In this document: in pieces, positions 16,333 to 26,479 of the stretch
Numbering within the stretch: position 1 is the stretch's first letter
Layout: the number at the start of each line of letters is the position of its first letter
Assembly (NCBI GenBank): GCA_015152455.1
Contig: SUTY01000007.1
Location: 1 to 35,611 of the forward strand
Direction of reading: 5' to 3'
From: Cyanobacteria bacterium SIG32
GTDB taxonomy: Bacteria > Cyanobacteriota > Vampirovibrionia > Gastranaerophilales > Gastranaerophilaceae
Length of the DNA: 35,611 nucleotides
Position numbers and translations under genes: made by a program
Notes under the pieces: model-generated
What the model saw: the letters and a program-made list of their open reading frames with translations, nothing else
Database searches by the model: none
Told to the model about the DNA's origin: nothing

Positions 16333-18376
16333 TGATATCTCCTTCCTCTACTTTAGTTTCAAGAACATCTCTTTCGTTACCATCTAAAGTAGCAGCTTTC
16401 ATAGTGTAATATTTACCAATTTGATCTTTCATATGCTGCTTAATAAGATTACCTTCTAAATCTTTAGAGAAAATAATAATCTGCTCTGTTAGACCAGGTA
16501 ATTTTAAACAAGCTGCAGTAGTAGAAGCTTGGTCAAAAGCAGAAAATGGAGCATCTAAAACTAGTGGATAAGGCTCTGCAACAAGGAAGCCAGCTTCTGT
16601 TTTATCTTTTAATCTATTATAGTGTATTTGTTGTGCCAAATATAATACTGATGTAATAAACGCAAGAACGACAAAAACACTTTGAGCTCCTGAAGTATCA
16701 ATATCTTGCAAAGAGCCTGAGTTATCCGTTATTGATAAACGATATCTTTCATCTAAATGAATTCTATAACTGCTAGTAAATACTGATGAGAAAATTTCAT
16801 TCATTTTTTCTATCATCATATCTCTTAGTTCAGTTTCTTTTTCTGTAAGATGTGTTCTTAAAACTTTTGCAATATATTTTACGTGATTAATACAATCGTT
16901 TACATGTTTATTTGCTGAATCTTCTTGTGAAACTTTATCTAATTCTTTTTCTTTAGACTTAAATTCACTTTCATATTGAACATTTGCTGATTTTTTTGCA
17001 ATCATATTTCTATTTAGCATTTTAATTGTTTCTTCATTTTCAGCACGTTCAGTTTCAAATTTAGCAGTATCTTTTTGATCTTTTAATTCTTTCTTTAATG
17101 TATTAATCTTTTCATATGCTTCATCTATTTGCGTTTGCAATTGTAACTGCATTGTTTGGTACTGTTCAAAATGCAAAGGTAAGTCAGGAACAATACTTTT
17201 ATTGATTTTTTCCCTTGCTGTTGCTGCATATTCAGAAATTGTTGCACCTATATATTTTGGTGGAACATAATCCAACAGTTTTACCAAAGTGGAATGTTCT
17301 TCGCTTCCAATTTCTAATTTATGGCCACAAATGCACTCGCCTCTTTTTAATAGAAACTCAATAGTTTTGTTATTGACATTAGGAATATTTTTATCTTCAA
17401 TTTTTGTTTCTTTTAGCATTGATAGGACATCTGGAACAACATGTTGCAAGCAATATATAGGCAATTCTTTTGCAAAAGAAGCCAAATATTGGTTTTTATA
17501 ATTTTTTAATAGTGCTTCTTGAGAGTCAATTTTATTTTGTAATAAATCTAACTCTCTTTGTTTTTTTGCACCATCTTCCCATTTTTTTATTTCAGATGTT
17601 AGAAAAACATTTCTACTATTTAATTTTTGAATATCGAGTTCCGCTTTTTCAATATATTCATTATTCTTATCTATTGTTTTTCTTATTTCATCAAGTTTTT
17701 GTTGCAAACGTTCAATTTGGGCATTTGAATTGCCATTGTATTTTTTTTGGAATAAAGATTGTGTTGAATTTTGCTGTTCAACTAAATGCTTAATTGCATT
17801 TTCAATAGCTTGCATACCTAATATTTTTTTTACAGCTGACGAAAAATCTGTACTAGCAATTTTTTCTTGAACATTTTTGCCCATTGTATTAATTTGCTCT
17901 GCTTTCATGAAGAAATAGTCAGCAAGATCTTGAGGAATAATTAAATTTAATAAATCTTGAACTTTTGATTCATCAACACCTTTAGTTAAACCCGTTTCTG
18001 GATCTTTATAAGTAATATATAGGTTTGTTGAACCAACATCTAATTTAGGTTTACCATATAAAGTTTCATTGTTTATATAAGTCAACACTCTTTTTACACA
18101 ATAATCTTGTTTACCATATTGCAATTCAACTTCAACTTCAACATTAACTGATTCTCGAGGTTTTAAATTATATTGCACTTTTCTGTTTAAAAGAACCCCA
18201 TTAGTCAAACCGGCATTACCGAATAAACACCAAGTAAAAGCACTTGCCAATGTTGTTTTACCGGTATAATTGTTTGCTAAAACAAATGTAACTTTCTTTT
18301 CTTTGTCAGTAGAAAAAATAATTTCTGTATCAATAAACTGTCTAAAGTTTTTTAATTTAATAGATTTTAATAACAT
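16316..18376 (-). CDS. DndD-like SMC/Rad50-type ATPase
   Basis: A 686-residue ABC-type ATPase with Rad50/SMC layout. The N-terminal AAA_23-like half has KNFRQFIDTEIIF and a Walker A variant ANNYTGKTT (residues 34-42, first Gly replaced by Ala). Long coiled coils (about 205-300 and 390-480) flank a hook GECICGHKL (346-354). The C-terminal half has ABC signature TSGAQSVFVVLAF and Walker B PLVLDAPFSAFD. It resembles DndD of phosphorothioation systems and related restriction ATPases. In this operon it is probably part of the restriction (SspFGH-like) module or a DNA-gating ATPase; which letter it corresponds to I cannot say. Confidence 0.85.
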   Translation of the reverse strand: MLLKSIKLKNFRQFIDTEIIFSTDKEKKVTFVLANNYTGKTTLASAFTWCLFGNAGLTNGVLLNRKVQYNLKPRESVNVEVEVELQYGKQDYCVKRVLTYINNETLYGKPKLDVGSTNLYITYKDPETGLTKGVDESKVQDLLNLIIPQDLADYFFMKAEQINTMGKNVQEKIASTDFSSAVKKILGMQAIENAIKHLVEQQNSTQSLFQKKYNGNSNAQIERLQQKLDEIRKTIDKNNEYIEKAELDIQKLNSRNVFLTSEIKKWEDGAKKQRELDLLQNKIDSQEALLKNYKNQYLASFAKELPIYCLQHVVPDVLSMLKETKIEDKNIPNVNNKTIEFLLKRGECICGHKLEIGSEEHSTLVKLLDYVPPKYIGATISEYAATAREKINKSIVPDLPLHFEQYQTMQLQLQTQIDEAYEKINTLKKELKDQKDTAKFETERAENEETIKMLNRNMIAKKSANVQYESEFKSKEKELDKVSQEDSANKHVNDCINHVKYIAKVLRTHLTEKETELRDMMIEKMNEIFSSVFTSSYRIHLDERYRLSITDNSGSLQDIDTSGAQSVFVVLAFITSVLYLAQQIHYNRLKDKTEAGFLVAEPYPLVLDAPFSAFDQASTTAACLKLPGLTEQIIIFSKDLEGNLIKQHMKDQIGKYYTMKAATLDGNERDVLETKVEEGDINATSI

Positions 18377-18570
18377 TATGACAACCTCTCGATTATTCCA
18401 TAAATTTTCCTAGCCATTTCAGCATCAGAATCTTTATTTGTTCTATTAATATTATCTTTTTCAATTTTTAAAATTTGATCGCACATTTGTTTGCGTTTAT
18501 CACGAATGCGTGTAGCTTCGTCTTCTTCGACAGGAATATCGATTTTTTCGCAGTTTTCATTTACTTCCAT
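18376..18570 (-). CDS. 64-aa charged protein of the defence operon
   Basis: A 64-residue, highly charged helical protein (IPVEEDEATRIRDKRKQM, DAEMARKIYGIIERL). The ATG at 18568-18570 has AAGGAG eight bases upstream and is preferred to a TTG nine bases earlier. Its stop overlaps the SMC gene start (TAATG). No family recognised. Small adaptor subunits between a helicase and an SMC-type ATPase are known in multi-gene restriction systems; that role is inference. Confidence 0.7.
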   Translation of the reverse strand: MEVNENCEKIDIPVEEDEATRIRDKRKQMCDQILKIEKDNINRTNKDSDAEMARKIYGIIERLS

Positions 18571-18588
18571 TGGCAACACTCCTTATTT

Positions 18589-20790
18589 TTATAAAATATC
18601 ACAAAAATTTTGTTCATCATACAAATGATATGAATTTATTAATTCCCAGATTAAATTTTCATTATTATCTGTGCTATTGATTGCTAATTTATTAAATTCT
18701 TTCATTCTGTCAAATTCACGCCTTACAAGACCTTGCTCATACTGTTGCTCATACTCTGTTAAGCTATATGTAGCATCTACAGGACGAGGCAATGTAATAA
18801 AATCATATATTTCTGCATATTCTTTGCCTTCTGAAAGTCTTAAAACTCGTCCTCTGCGTTGAATATATTCTTTAGGATTCGTTGTGCTAGCTAGAATAAA
18901 TGCTGTTTTAATTTCTGGAATATTAAAACCTTCATCTAAACACTTAATAGCAACTAGAGCCTGCAACATATCACCTCTTGCAAATAACTTTTTAATTGAA
19001 GTTCGTTCTTTCATATCTTCTTGAGATGTAAATTGTGCGACCTTCATGTTTAGTTCGTTTCCTAACATTTTGCAGACTGCGTTAATTTGTCTTATAGATT
19101 CTTTTTCATCTGAATTAGAATTATCATTATCAGGAGCGTCAATTGTTGTTGCTCCACAATATACTAACAAATGGTTCTTGTTTTTATAATTTGTAATTTG
19201 CTCTCTTAATGCTTCTAATTTATTTTCTGCCCCTGCAATTAAGCGAGCTCTTTTTAATAAATATGGTTTAGCTGCTTCAGGAATTTCATTACGATCATTC
19301 CCGACAAGAAATTTTGCTATTGTTTTTGACAATAATTTATATTTTTCTAATTCATCAGGAGTTAAATACACCAAAACGGGATAGTAATAGTATTGAGTTA
19401 GCATCCCTGCCTCAATAGCCATTTCTAAAGTATATTCAATACATTTATCACCAAAATATTCAAAGAGAAATTCTGTTCCTTCTTTGTCTCCATGTCGATT
19501 TATTGTTGCTGATAAAGCAAGTCTATAATCAAAATGTTCTGGCAATATCTTTCTTATGTTGTTAGAACCAAAATAATGGGCCTCATCAACAAGTAATAAG
19601 GATTTGTTGTCTAATTTTTTAATCTGTTCTTTTACAAAATCGGATGAAAAAGTTGCATTTGTAGTTATAAAACAAAAAAATTTCTTACCTTCAATTTTTT
19701 TATTATGACATTCAACCGCTCTTTCTAATCTGGTCTTCCAATTCTTTTGTGCAGAGCTGCCATAACCAATAATGGGTTCAATATTGTATTTAATTAAATC
19801 TTCAACCCATTGCTCTACAAGATGAATAAAAGGGCAACAAATAATCACAGCTAAATCAGAATTGCAATAATTATATAAATCAACTACAGCTCCAAGTCCG
19901 GTGTATGTTTTACCAGTACCTGTAGCCATATCAAAAATACCTTTATAATTTTGTTTTCCCCATTCACTAATTGCTTGTTCTTGGTAATCTCTCAATTTAT
20001 CAAATGGGAGCTTTGGTACGTTATTGTTTGAAATAAAACATTCTAAATTATCAATATTAACAAATTCATTATTGGCATTAATTGAACTTTCAATAACTTT
20101 TTTTTCTTCTTCGTCAATATTTTTGTTGTAACTTTCTTTTTTATAAGTTTGTAATTTTTCAATTGCAACAGCAGAAAAATCTATAACATCTAAACTTTCA
20201 GTTAGATTTGCCCAAGTTTCGTCAAAGTAATGCCTTTTATCTGAAATTCTATCTGGTTCATTCCAAGAGGTATAAGCATCGATAGATTCAAAATTTAAAT
20301 TTATAGCCTGTTCACTTTCGTTGAGAGACCCTGTAAAAGCAACACTATTCCCTTCTTCATCTGTTAAAATACCAATTTTTTCGTGGTATAAGCCATAAGG
20401 CTTTTTAAATGCTATTTTTATATCTAAGTGACCAGATTCGATTAAATGAGAAAGAAAATTTAGGCGTTCTTCTTCAATATGATTTTTAGGTTCTTTCCAC
20501 TCACGCATAATTGCTTCATCGATAATTTTTCTTCTATCGTAGCCATCTTTAATAGCTTGTATATCTTGTTCTTGTAATCGAGGTGAAGTAATCAAACGCA
20601 TCTTACCACCATTATTTACTAGATTAATTAAACCTCTTGAAAGTTCAATTAAAACAGAAGAAGAGAAAAAACCAACAGCTCGATCATAGCTTTTTGCTCT
20701 ACTTAATAATGGAATATAGAACTCTTGAACTATTTTATCTGGAGTTCTATAAGATTTTTTTATTTGATTTTTTATTTCAAGAAATGTCAT
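18589..20790 (-). CDS. PLD-nuclease/SF2 helicase fusion
   Basis: A 733-residue protein from the ATG at 20790. Residues about 20-200 form a phospholipase D-like domain with HEKIGILTD (136-144) and FTGSLNESE (152-160), one HKD-type half-site. Residues 260-733 form a superfamily 2 helicase: Walker A MATGTGKT (288-295), DEAH (402-405), SAT motif ALSATINRH, and motifs V/VI in DEGFNIPEIKTAFILAS and QRRGRVLR. Such fusions are restriction effectors that translocate on and cut DNA. Start choice: AGGTGG, overlapping the sspA stop, precedes this ATG; a GTG at 20811 lies inside sspA. Likely a subunit of an SspFGH-like restriction module. Confidence 0.88.
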   Translation of the reverse strand: MTFLEIKNQIKKSYRTPDKIVQEFYIPLLSRAKSYDRAVGFFSSSVLIELSRGLINLVNNGGKMRLITSPRLQEQDIQAIKDGYDRRKIIDEAIMREWKEPKNHIEEERLNFLSHLIESGHLDIKIAFKKPYGLYHEKIGILTDEEGNSVAFTGSLNESEQAINLNFESIDAYTSWNEPDRISDKRHYFDETWANLTESLDVIDFSAVAIEKLQTYKKESYNKNIDEEEKKVIESSINANNEFVNIDNLECFISNNNVPKLPFDKLRDYQEQAISEWGKQNYKGIFDMATGTGKTYTGLGAVVDLYNYCNSDLAVIICCPFIHLVEQWVEDLIKYNIEPIIGYGSSAQKNWKTRLERAVECHNKKIEGKKFFCFITTNATFSSDFVKEQIKKLDNKSLLLVDEAHYFGSNNIRKILPEHFDYRLALSATINRHGDKEGTEFLFEYFGDKCIEYTLEMAIEAGMLTQYYYYPVLVYLTPDELEKYKLLSKTIAKFLVGNDRNEIPEAAKPYLLKRARLIAGAENKLEALREQITNYKNKNHLLVYCGATTIDAPDNDNSNSDEKESIRQINAVCKMLGNELNMKVAQFTSQEDMKERTSIKKLFARGDMLQALVAIKCLDEGFNIPEIKTAFILASTTNPKEYIQRRGRVLRLSEGKEYAEIYDFITLPRPVDATYSLTEYEQQYEQGLVRREFDRMKEFNKLAINSTDNNENLIWELINSYHLYDEQNFCDIL

Positions 20791-20797
20791 TTTCCAC

Positions 20798-21943
20798 CTA
20801 TGAATTATCACTTATGTATTCAAGCACATTATCTAAGTGTTCCAAATCATTACTATTAGTAAAATAACTTATACTAAACCTTACAGTACCTGTTGGAAAA
20901 GTATTCATAAACCTATGCGAATCAGGTGCACAATGCAAGCCTGTTCTAACTGCAATGTCTTGTTCACTTAGAATGATACCTATATTCTCGCATGGATATC
21001 CGTCAAATACGGACGATATAATTCCAACCTGTTCTAAATTCGGATGTATAAATGTTTTTATATTTAAATACTTGTTTAATATATCGAACAATTTATTAAA
21101 ATTTTCTTTTTCTTTTTTGTATATGTTCTCAATGCCAATTTTATTAATCCACTTCATTGAAGCATTAAGACCGGCAATAGCCATAATATTTGGACTACCT
21201 GCTTCTAACCTTTCAGGTATCGGTTTTGGCATACTTAAATTAGATGAATCAATACCAGTTCCTCCATATATAAAAGGTTTTAAATTGTCATTTTTGTTTA
21301 TTAAAAAGCCAGCTATACCAAGTGGTGCATATAATGTTTTATGCCCTGCAAAAATTAAATAATCTATATTAGAATCAATATTAACTTGAATTAGACCGGC
21401 TGTTTGCGACATATCTACAACAGTTTTAGCTCCATATTGATGTGCAATCTCGCTAACTTCTTTTATTGGAAAAATAAAACCAAATGAATTGCTTGCGTGA
21501 TTTAAAATAACCATCTTTGGTTTATCTTGTGAAATCTGAGTTTTAATTGTTTTTAAATCATATTTTAATGTGTTTTTATCAGGCTCTAAATATTTAATAA
21601 TTATTTTGTAATCTTCAGCAATCTTATTTAAGGTGCGAAGAACTGCATTATGCTCAAACTTCGTAATATAAACAATTTCGCCAGCTTTCCAGGTTTGACC
21701 GAATAAAATGGTATTCATTGATATTGTTGCAGATGGAGTAAAAACAACCTCATAATTAGCATTCGCATTAAAGAGATTTAACATCAAATCTCTTGTTTCT
21801 CTTACTAAATTGGCAGACATAGAAGCTTCTTTATATTGCCCCCTGGAAACATTTACTCCAAAATCACGATAAAACGTGTTCATAAAATTATGAACTTCTT
21901 CTGGTTTTGGAAATGTTGTAGCAGCATTATCAAAATAAAACAT
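20798..21943 (-). CDS. sspA: Cysteine desulfurase of the phosphorothioation system
   Basis: A 381-residue class V PLP-dependent aminotransferase-fold enzyme. Key residues are His98 (KFEHNA), Asp177 (VVDMSQTAG), the PLP lysine Lys202 (FAGHKTLYAP) and the sulfur-carrying Cys338 (RTGLHCAPDSHR). It takes sulfur from L-cysteine as an enzyme persulfide. In dnd and ssp clusters this enzyme (DndA/SspA) supplies sulfur for DNA backbone modification. The gene abuts the end of sspC with no gap and is followed seven bases later by the helicase gene, so its role here is well supported by context. By sequence alone it could also serve Fe-S cluster assembly. Confidence 0.88.
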   Translation of the reverse strand: MFYFDNAATTFPKPEEVHNFMNTFYRDFGVNVSRGQYKEASMSANLVRETRDLMLNLFNANANYEVVFTPSATISMNTILFGQTWKAGEIVYITKFEHNAVLRTLNKIAEDYKIIIKYLEPDKNTLKYDLKTIKTQISQDKPKMVILNHASNSFGFIFPIKEVSEIAHQYGAKTVVDMSQTAGLIQVNIDSNIDYLIFAGHKTLYAPLGIAGFLINKNDNLKPFIYGGTGIDSSNLSMPKPIPERLEAGSPNIMAIAGLNASMKWINKIGIENIYKKEKENFNKLFDILNKYLNIKTFIHPNLEQVGIISSVFDGYPCENIGIILSEQDIAVRTGLHCAPDSHRFMNTFPTGTVRFSISYFTNSNDLEHLDNVLEYISDNS

Positions 21944-24900
21944 CTATATTAATACCTTCTGAATTATATCTACTAAAACTTGTCTTTTTTCTTCTGAAGT
22001 TAATGATTCTCCATATTCTTGCATCATTGCTTCTGCATCATTATAAAGCAATTTAGCTTGTGAAGAATATTCCATTTTTTTGAAAGTTTTGAAACTTTCA
22101 ATACCAGATGCATCGGTATAACTGATTTTATAGAATTCCTTTGTTACATTATCAGAAGACAAGCTGTCATTATAAAATTCTATGTTTTCTTTGAATTTTT
22201 TAATAGTGATATTATATGAATCGATTGTGATATTATCCCAATCGTCTATTCTTAAACCAGTATTAGTTCTAGCAAATGTTTCAACAAATTGAGAAGTATC
22301 TGCTGTTGGATTTGAACACAATTTTAGCATTTGCTCTTCGCTACTGCTAAATGCGTGGTTCAATACACTCTTATTTAATTGCTCAACCCAATCTCTCATT
22401 ACTGATGATAAAGATGCTTTGCTATTAAGATTATCAGTTGCAAACATAATTTTCATTTCAACAGCTAGTGTTTTAATTAGATTATCCTTAACATTATCTA
22501 AGTAATTCTTTGCAGATATAATATCTTTTTCGAGATATGTAGAAAACCCATTATAACCGAATATCTCAGGCAATTTATTAAATAAAAATTCTCTAGCATT
22601 AATTTCGGGAGTTTTTAATGCATTCTTAAATTTTAGAATTTTCTTATCTAGCGGTTTATAGTTTTCTTTGCTTGCATATTCAGAATTCATTTCTTTTGTG
22701 TATTTAGGTAATTGAAAGAACCATCTTTGCATTGCTCTTACAACAAATTCAAAATTGTTGTATTCAGTTTCATCTTCATGAACATACTCTGCAAATGTAT
22801 TTTTTAAATTAACAATATAATTTTCTTTTTGCCCATCCCATTCTTCTAATGCTATGTAGAAATTTTCTGGTTCTTCATTTATGCTATCTAAAAGTTTAGC
22901 ATTTATTTCTACTTCTTTATTATTTTTAAGAATAACAGCATATTTTTTATAATGGTGTAAAACGCAAGCCATATAAATCGGTATTAACCCAGATTTCATA
23001 CCGATGTGATGTTGTGGCTCTGTTAATTGAGCATAAAGCTCATCAAAACATAACTGTTTTTCAGAAGATTTTAAAATAAAATCTTTAATTATATTAATAA
23101 CATTTTGCAATTTTTTATTTTGCAAATTTTCAATGTTAATGTAATAATTACTGCCATTTTCAACTAATATGCCTTCATTTTTTATTGTACTTCTCATAAA
23201 GCTAACATCTTGCCCTGAAGCAATTAGACCCAAGTTCTCTTTTATATGGCTTTCTAATAACCCTGCAACAACTTTACCTCTGCTATTTATAGCTTGACTC
23301 GATAAAGTATTTTTATTCAAGACCTCATTGTTAATTATAGGATAGTCGCAATAAGTTTTTTCGCATATTTCTGAAAGCTTTTTAGATAAAGCTGAACGTC
23401 TAGTAATATGTTCTTCTTTACCATTGCAATAATATTTTGATTGATTTAGCTCCGGTTTAAGATAAATATCAACAAAATCTGATATAACATCAGAAAGTGC
23501 ATTTAAAGAATATGATAATTCTTCTGATAAAATTTCATCATCTGTATTATCAATCAAGTATTTTATTGCATCGTATTTTATTATCTGCTCATTTATATTG
23601 AAACGTTTCTTTGGCACTACAAATAATATACGTTCGTTGTCATTGCTTTTATAAGATTCTTTAAATAAAATCTTTTTATCTGAACTTGTTTTAGGTATAA
23701 CTGCATATACTATACCATCTGCACCATCAGATTTTATTATTTGTTCCCAATCTTCAATTCCATTTAGTTCTTCTTGGTTCACAAATTTAAAACTAAAGTA
23801 TCTTATTACTTCATTGCTGTCATTATAAGCATTTGGATATAAAACTTTGTTACCTACGAAGTTATTAAGAATATCTTTTATTTCAACGGTATTTTTGCGT
23901 TTTTCAATTGCATCATTAATTTTAGCCTCAACATTAACATCAGTATGTTCGGTAATTCTTAATTGATTTCTATTTTCCAATTGTCTTAAAATGCCTTTAT
24001 CGATTAGATTTGTTAATGCCTGAGACAATATTTTAGTATCTTTAACAATGTTTTCATAAATTGCAAAAATCATATCTACAGTCGGCGATAATAATTCAAA
24101 GTGATCATAGATATAAATCAATGCAATTGTTTTAATTATTTTCTTCTCTAAAACTTCCTCTTTTGAAAGTTTATTTATAGCAACATAAGCGTTTTTCCAA
24201 TATTTGTGTGTCGCTTTTGTGTAATTTTCAGTTTTAAATAGTGGTTCAAAATAATCAAAAATATAATCAGGTGTTAATAAAGGAAATTCCAAATCATTGT
24301 CTTTTAAGAATGCATATAAAGTATTCTTTTGATTTCTCGAAGATAAAAATGTAAATATTGTTCTTTCGTTTTGAGCAATTTTTTCAGAAATATTTGGAAG
24401 TAAAAATGTTGTAATTGATTGTAATGGATAACATCCAAATACAATGTTTTTAATATCTCTGTCTTCAAGGCTAGAAAATACTTTTGACCCTTGCCATTTT
24501 TCTAATATGCTATTAAATAATTTATCATTGTCTTTCTGATAATTTTTAAACCATTTTTCATCTTGGCAAATAATTTTTGACATCAAATCAAATTGCTGTG
24601 GCAAAGATGTATTAAATTCAAGAGTTTTAAATCTATTTGAAACAGCTTTCCAGGCATCAATTTTATTTTTTGGTAGTTTATCTACATAATTTAAAATACT
24701 TTGATGTGATATTAATAAAATGTGTATTTGCTGTTCTTTTGTTCTGCAACAATTTTCTGCAAAATCTTGCAAAGTTTTAATTTCAGCCGCAGATGTTTTA
24801 TCTAAATTTCCTTCTAAAAATTTACTGAATTCATCATAAATAACAAAAATACCGGTGTAACCCTCTTTTTTGATTGATTTATTAACAGAATTGTATAATT

Positions 24901-25585
24901 CTATTACATCAATATTTGAAATAGGATTAAATTCACTACCTGCTGTTAGATTAGGATAAATTTCTTTGAAGTTTTCATAATAATCGATATTAAAATTTTC
25001 CAATTCTGAAATGTAATTTTTAACATTGCAATCAATTAATTTTTGGAATTGCTTATATGTTTCAGCATAATTTTTTTGCCAATTTAAAATTGTAGTAATA
25101 GCTGATTTAAAATAAGTATCAGGCATAACGTGATCCAAATTAGCATTTTTAAGTGCTATATTTAAGCCAGACATTAATGCTTGTCTTATGCCGACGCTAC
25201 TGCCCTGAATAATAACAGGCAACATTTTTTTAGGACTTTCAAGATAATTCTTTGTATATGTGCAAAGTGCAGACTCCCCTTTTGAATTTTGTGTACTTTG
25301 ACATATCATAGACAATAAATTTGAAAATAATCCAGGTTCTTTTCTAAATAACAAAGATGCTATAATTAAAGCAAGATGTGATTTCCCTTTACCATATGCC
25401 CCAACAAAAATTTTAGCTCTGTCGTTTGTTGTGTTTGAAGTGCTTAACATTATATCTTCAATAATTTCGATAGCACTTGGTGTAGGTATATAATTTTTAA
25501 TTTTGTCATCACTATACAAATCATATCCAATGTTTATTGCATATTGAAAATCTTGCATTATGTCTATGTTTTTAGTTAAATCCAT
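21944..25585 (-). CDS. sspC: SspC-like P-loop ATPase of the phosphorothioation system
   Basis: A 1213-residue P-loop ATPase. Walker A is GAYGKGKS (62-69) in IFVGAYGKGKSHLAL; Walker B is FVIYDEFSKF (about 247-256). The rest is mostly helical without other motifs I can name, with a C-terminal region about 900-1213. Large ATPases of this type follow DUF4007 genes in ssp clusters (SspC) and also occur in BREX-like systems (BrxC/PglY); the neighbours favour SspC. It probably couples ATP hydrolysis to the nicking and sulfur insertion steps. Strongly AT-rich coding, with AAAGGAC before the ATG, 12 bases after sspB. Confidence 0.82.
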   Translation of the reverse strand: MDLTKNIDIMQDFQYAINIGYDLYSDDKIKNYIPTPSAIEIIEDIMLSTSNTTNDRAKIFVGAYGKGKSHLALIIASLLFRKEPGLFSNLLSMICQSTQNSKGESALCTYTKNYLESPKKMLPVIIQGSSVGIRQALMSGLNIALKNANLDHVMPDTYFKSAITTILNWQKNYAETYKQFQKLIDCNVKNYISELENFNIDYYENFKEIYPNLTAGSEFNPISNIDVIELYNSVNKSIKKEGYTGIFVIYDEFSKFLEGNLDKTSAAEIKTLQDFAENCCRTKEQQIHILLISHQSILNYVDKLPKNKIDAWKAVSNRFKTLEFNTSLPQQFDLMSKIICQDEKWFKNYQKDNDKLFNSILEKWQGSKVFSSLEDRDIKNIVFGCYPLQSITTFLLPNISEKIAQNERTIFTFLSSRNQKNTLYAFLKDNDLEFPLLTPDYIFDYFEPLFKTENYTKATHKYWKNAYVAINKLSKEEVLEKKIIKTIALIYIYDHFELLSPTVDMIFAIYENIVKDTKILSQALTNLIDKGILRQLENRNQLRITEHTDVNVEAKINDAIEKRKNTVEIKDILNNFVGNKVLYPNAYNDSNEVIRYFSFKFVNQEELNGIEDWEQIIKSDGADGIVYAVIPKTSSDKKILFKESYKSNDNERILFVVPKKRFNINEQIIKYDAIKYLIDNTDDEILSEELSYSLNALSDVISDFVDIYLKPELNQSKYYCNGKEEHITRRSALSKKLSEICEKTYCDYPIINNEVLNKNTLSSQAINSRGKVVAGLLESHIKENLGLIASGQDVSFMRSTIKNEGILVENGSNYYINIENLQNKKLQNVINIIKDFILKSSEKQLCFDELYAQLTEPQHHIGMKSGLIPIYMACVLHHYKKYAVILKNNKEVEINAKLLDSINEEPENFYIALEEWDGQKENYIVNLKNTFAEYVHEDETEYNNFEFVVRAMQRWFFQLPKYTKEMNSEYASKENYKPLDKKILKFKNALKTPEINAREFLFNKLPEIFGYNGFSTYLEKDIISAKNYLDNVKDNLIKTLAVEMKIMFATDNLNSKASLSSVMRDWVEQLNKSVLNHAFSSSEEQMLKLCSNPTADTSQFVETFARTNTGLRIDDWDNITIDSYNITIKKFKENIEFYNDSLSSDNVTKEFYKISYTDASGIESFKTFKKMEYSSQAKLLYNDAEAMMQEYGESLTSEEKRQVLVDIIQKVLI

Positions 25586-25597
25586 CTTCTTTGTCCT

Positions 25598-26479
25598 TTA
25601 GTTATTCAAATTTTCATAATATTTTTTTACACAATCAATAAATGTCATTTCTGTTTGCAACTTGATAATATCAAGGCCAGCTGCTCTTACGACCTTTATA
25701 TAACCAAGTTTTTGTAAATTATCTAAATGTTCAGCGATCTGAATATTGTTTAAGTTAAAGATTCGACCTAAATTACAAGGATCTTTTTCGATTTTAGATA
25801 TTTTTATATCTGTAGCTTTTTCTTTTTCATTCTCTTTGATAATTATAGCCAGTGCAATCAAAGGATTAATTGTCGCAAAACTAGGTGCTACCTTGGCATA
25901 TATCTTATTTTTTTTGTCGATCAATTTTATTAATCCTAATTCAGTAAGTGGCGATTCAATATTACTTTCGGGGTTAGAATTGCCATCGGATGCTCTATAA
26001 TATGTTTTGATAATACAATCAAAATCATCTTCTAATAGCCTTTCAGAAACTTGATATTCAGAATCTTGGATGCTGATATAAGATTTAATATCATTTATGA
26101 ATGATTCTTTTGTTATTTCATTCATATTGTAAGTATTGAAAAAATAATGCCAAGCTGTAGCTTGTTCAAAGTTAGAGGCTAACAAATAATGAAGAATGCA
26201 ATAAGTGCCATCTTCTTCCATGAATAAATCATTATTCCATATTAACTTTCCTAATTCAGTAAATTCTTGTTTTTTTGTTGTCGCACCAGTCTCAATCGTC
26301 AATCCAAAAGCCTGCAACCAATAACGAAGAGCCTTGACCATGTTTGAACCGATTCCAAGTTCATCCATTGGATTAATATTTTTATCAACAAACAAACGTG
26401 GATTTTTTAGAATGTGTTTCATCCCTTTATGTAACCAACCTTTTCTTATTGCAAAGGTATCATGTGCTCTAAATTTCAT
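25598..26479 (-). CDS. sspB: SspB-like DUF4007 protein
   Basis: A 293-residue DUF4007 protein. The N-terminus HDTFAIRKGWLHKGMKHI and the segment DELGIGSNMVKALRYWLQAFG are the family signature, and helix-rich winged-helix-like regions follow. In single-strand phosphorothioation systems SspB is the DUF4007 member and nicks DNA at the site to be modified; that function is taken from the family. The ATG overlaps the sspD stop (ATGA), so the two are translationally coupled. Confidence 0.85.
   Translation of the reverse strand: MKFRAHDTFAIRKGWLHKGMKHILKNPRLFVDKNINPMDELGIGSNMVKALRYWLQAFGLTIETGATTKKQEFTELGKLIWNNDLFMEEDGTYCILHYLLASNFEQATAWHYFFNTYNMNEITKESFINDIKSYISIQDSEYQVSERLLEDDFDCIIKTYYRASDGNSNPESNIESPLTELGLIKLIDKKNKIYAKVAPSFATINPLIALAIIIKENEKEKATDIKISKIEKDPCNLGRIFNLNNIQIAEHLDNLQKLGYIKVVRAAGLDIIKLQTEMTFIDCVKKYYENLNN

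Noticed and set aside
20798-21943. Cysteine desulfurase as a housekeeping Fe-S assembly gene.
   Set aside because: It abuts sspC and the helicase gene in a closed operon and no Fe-S scaffold gene is nearby.
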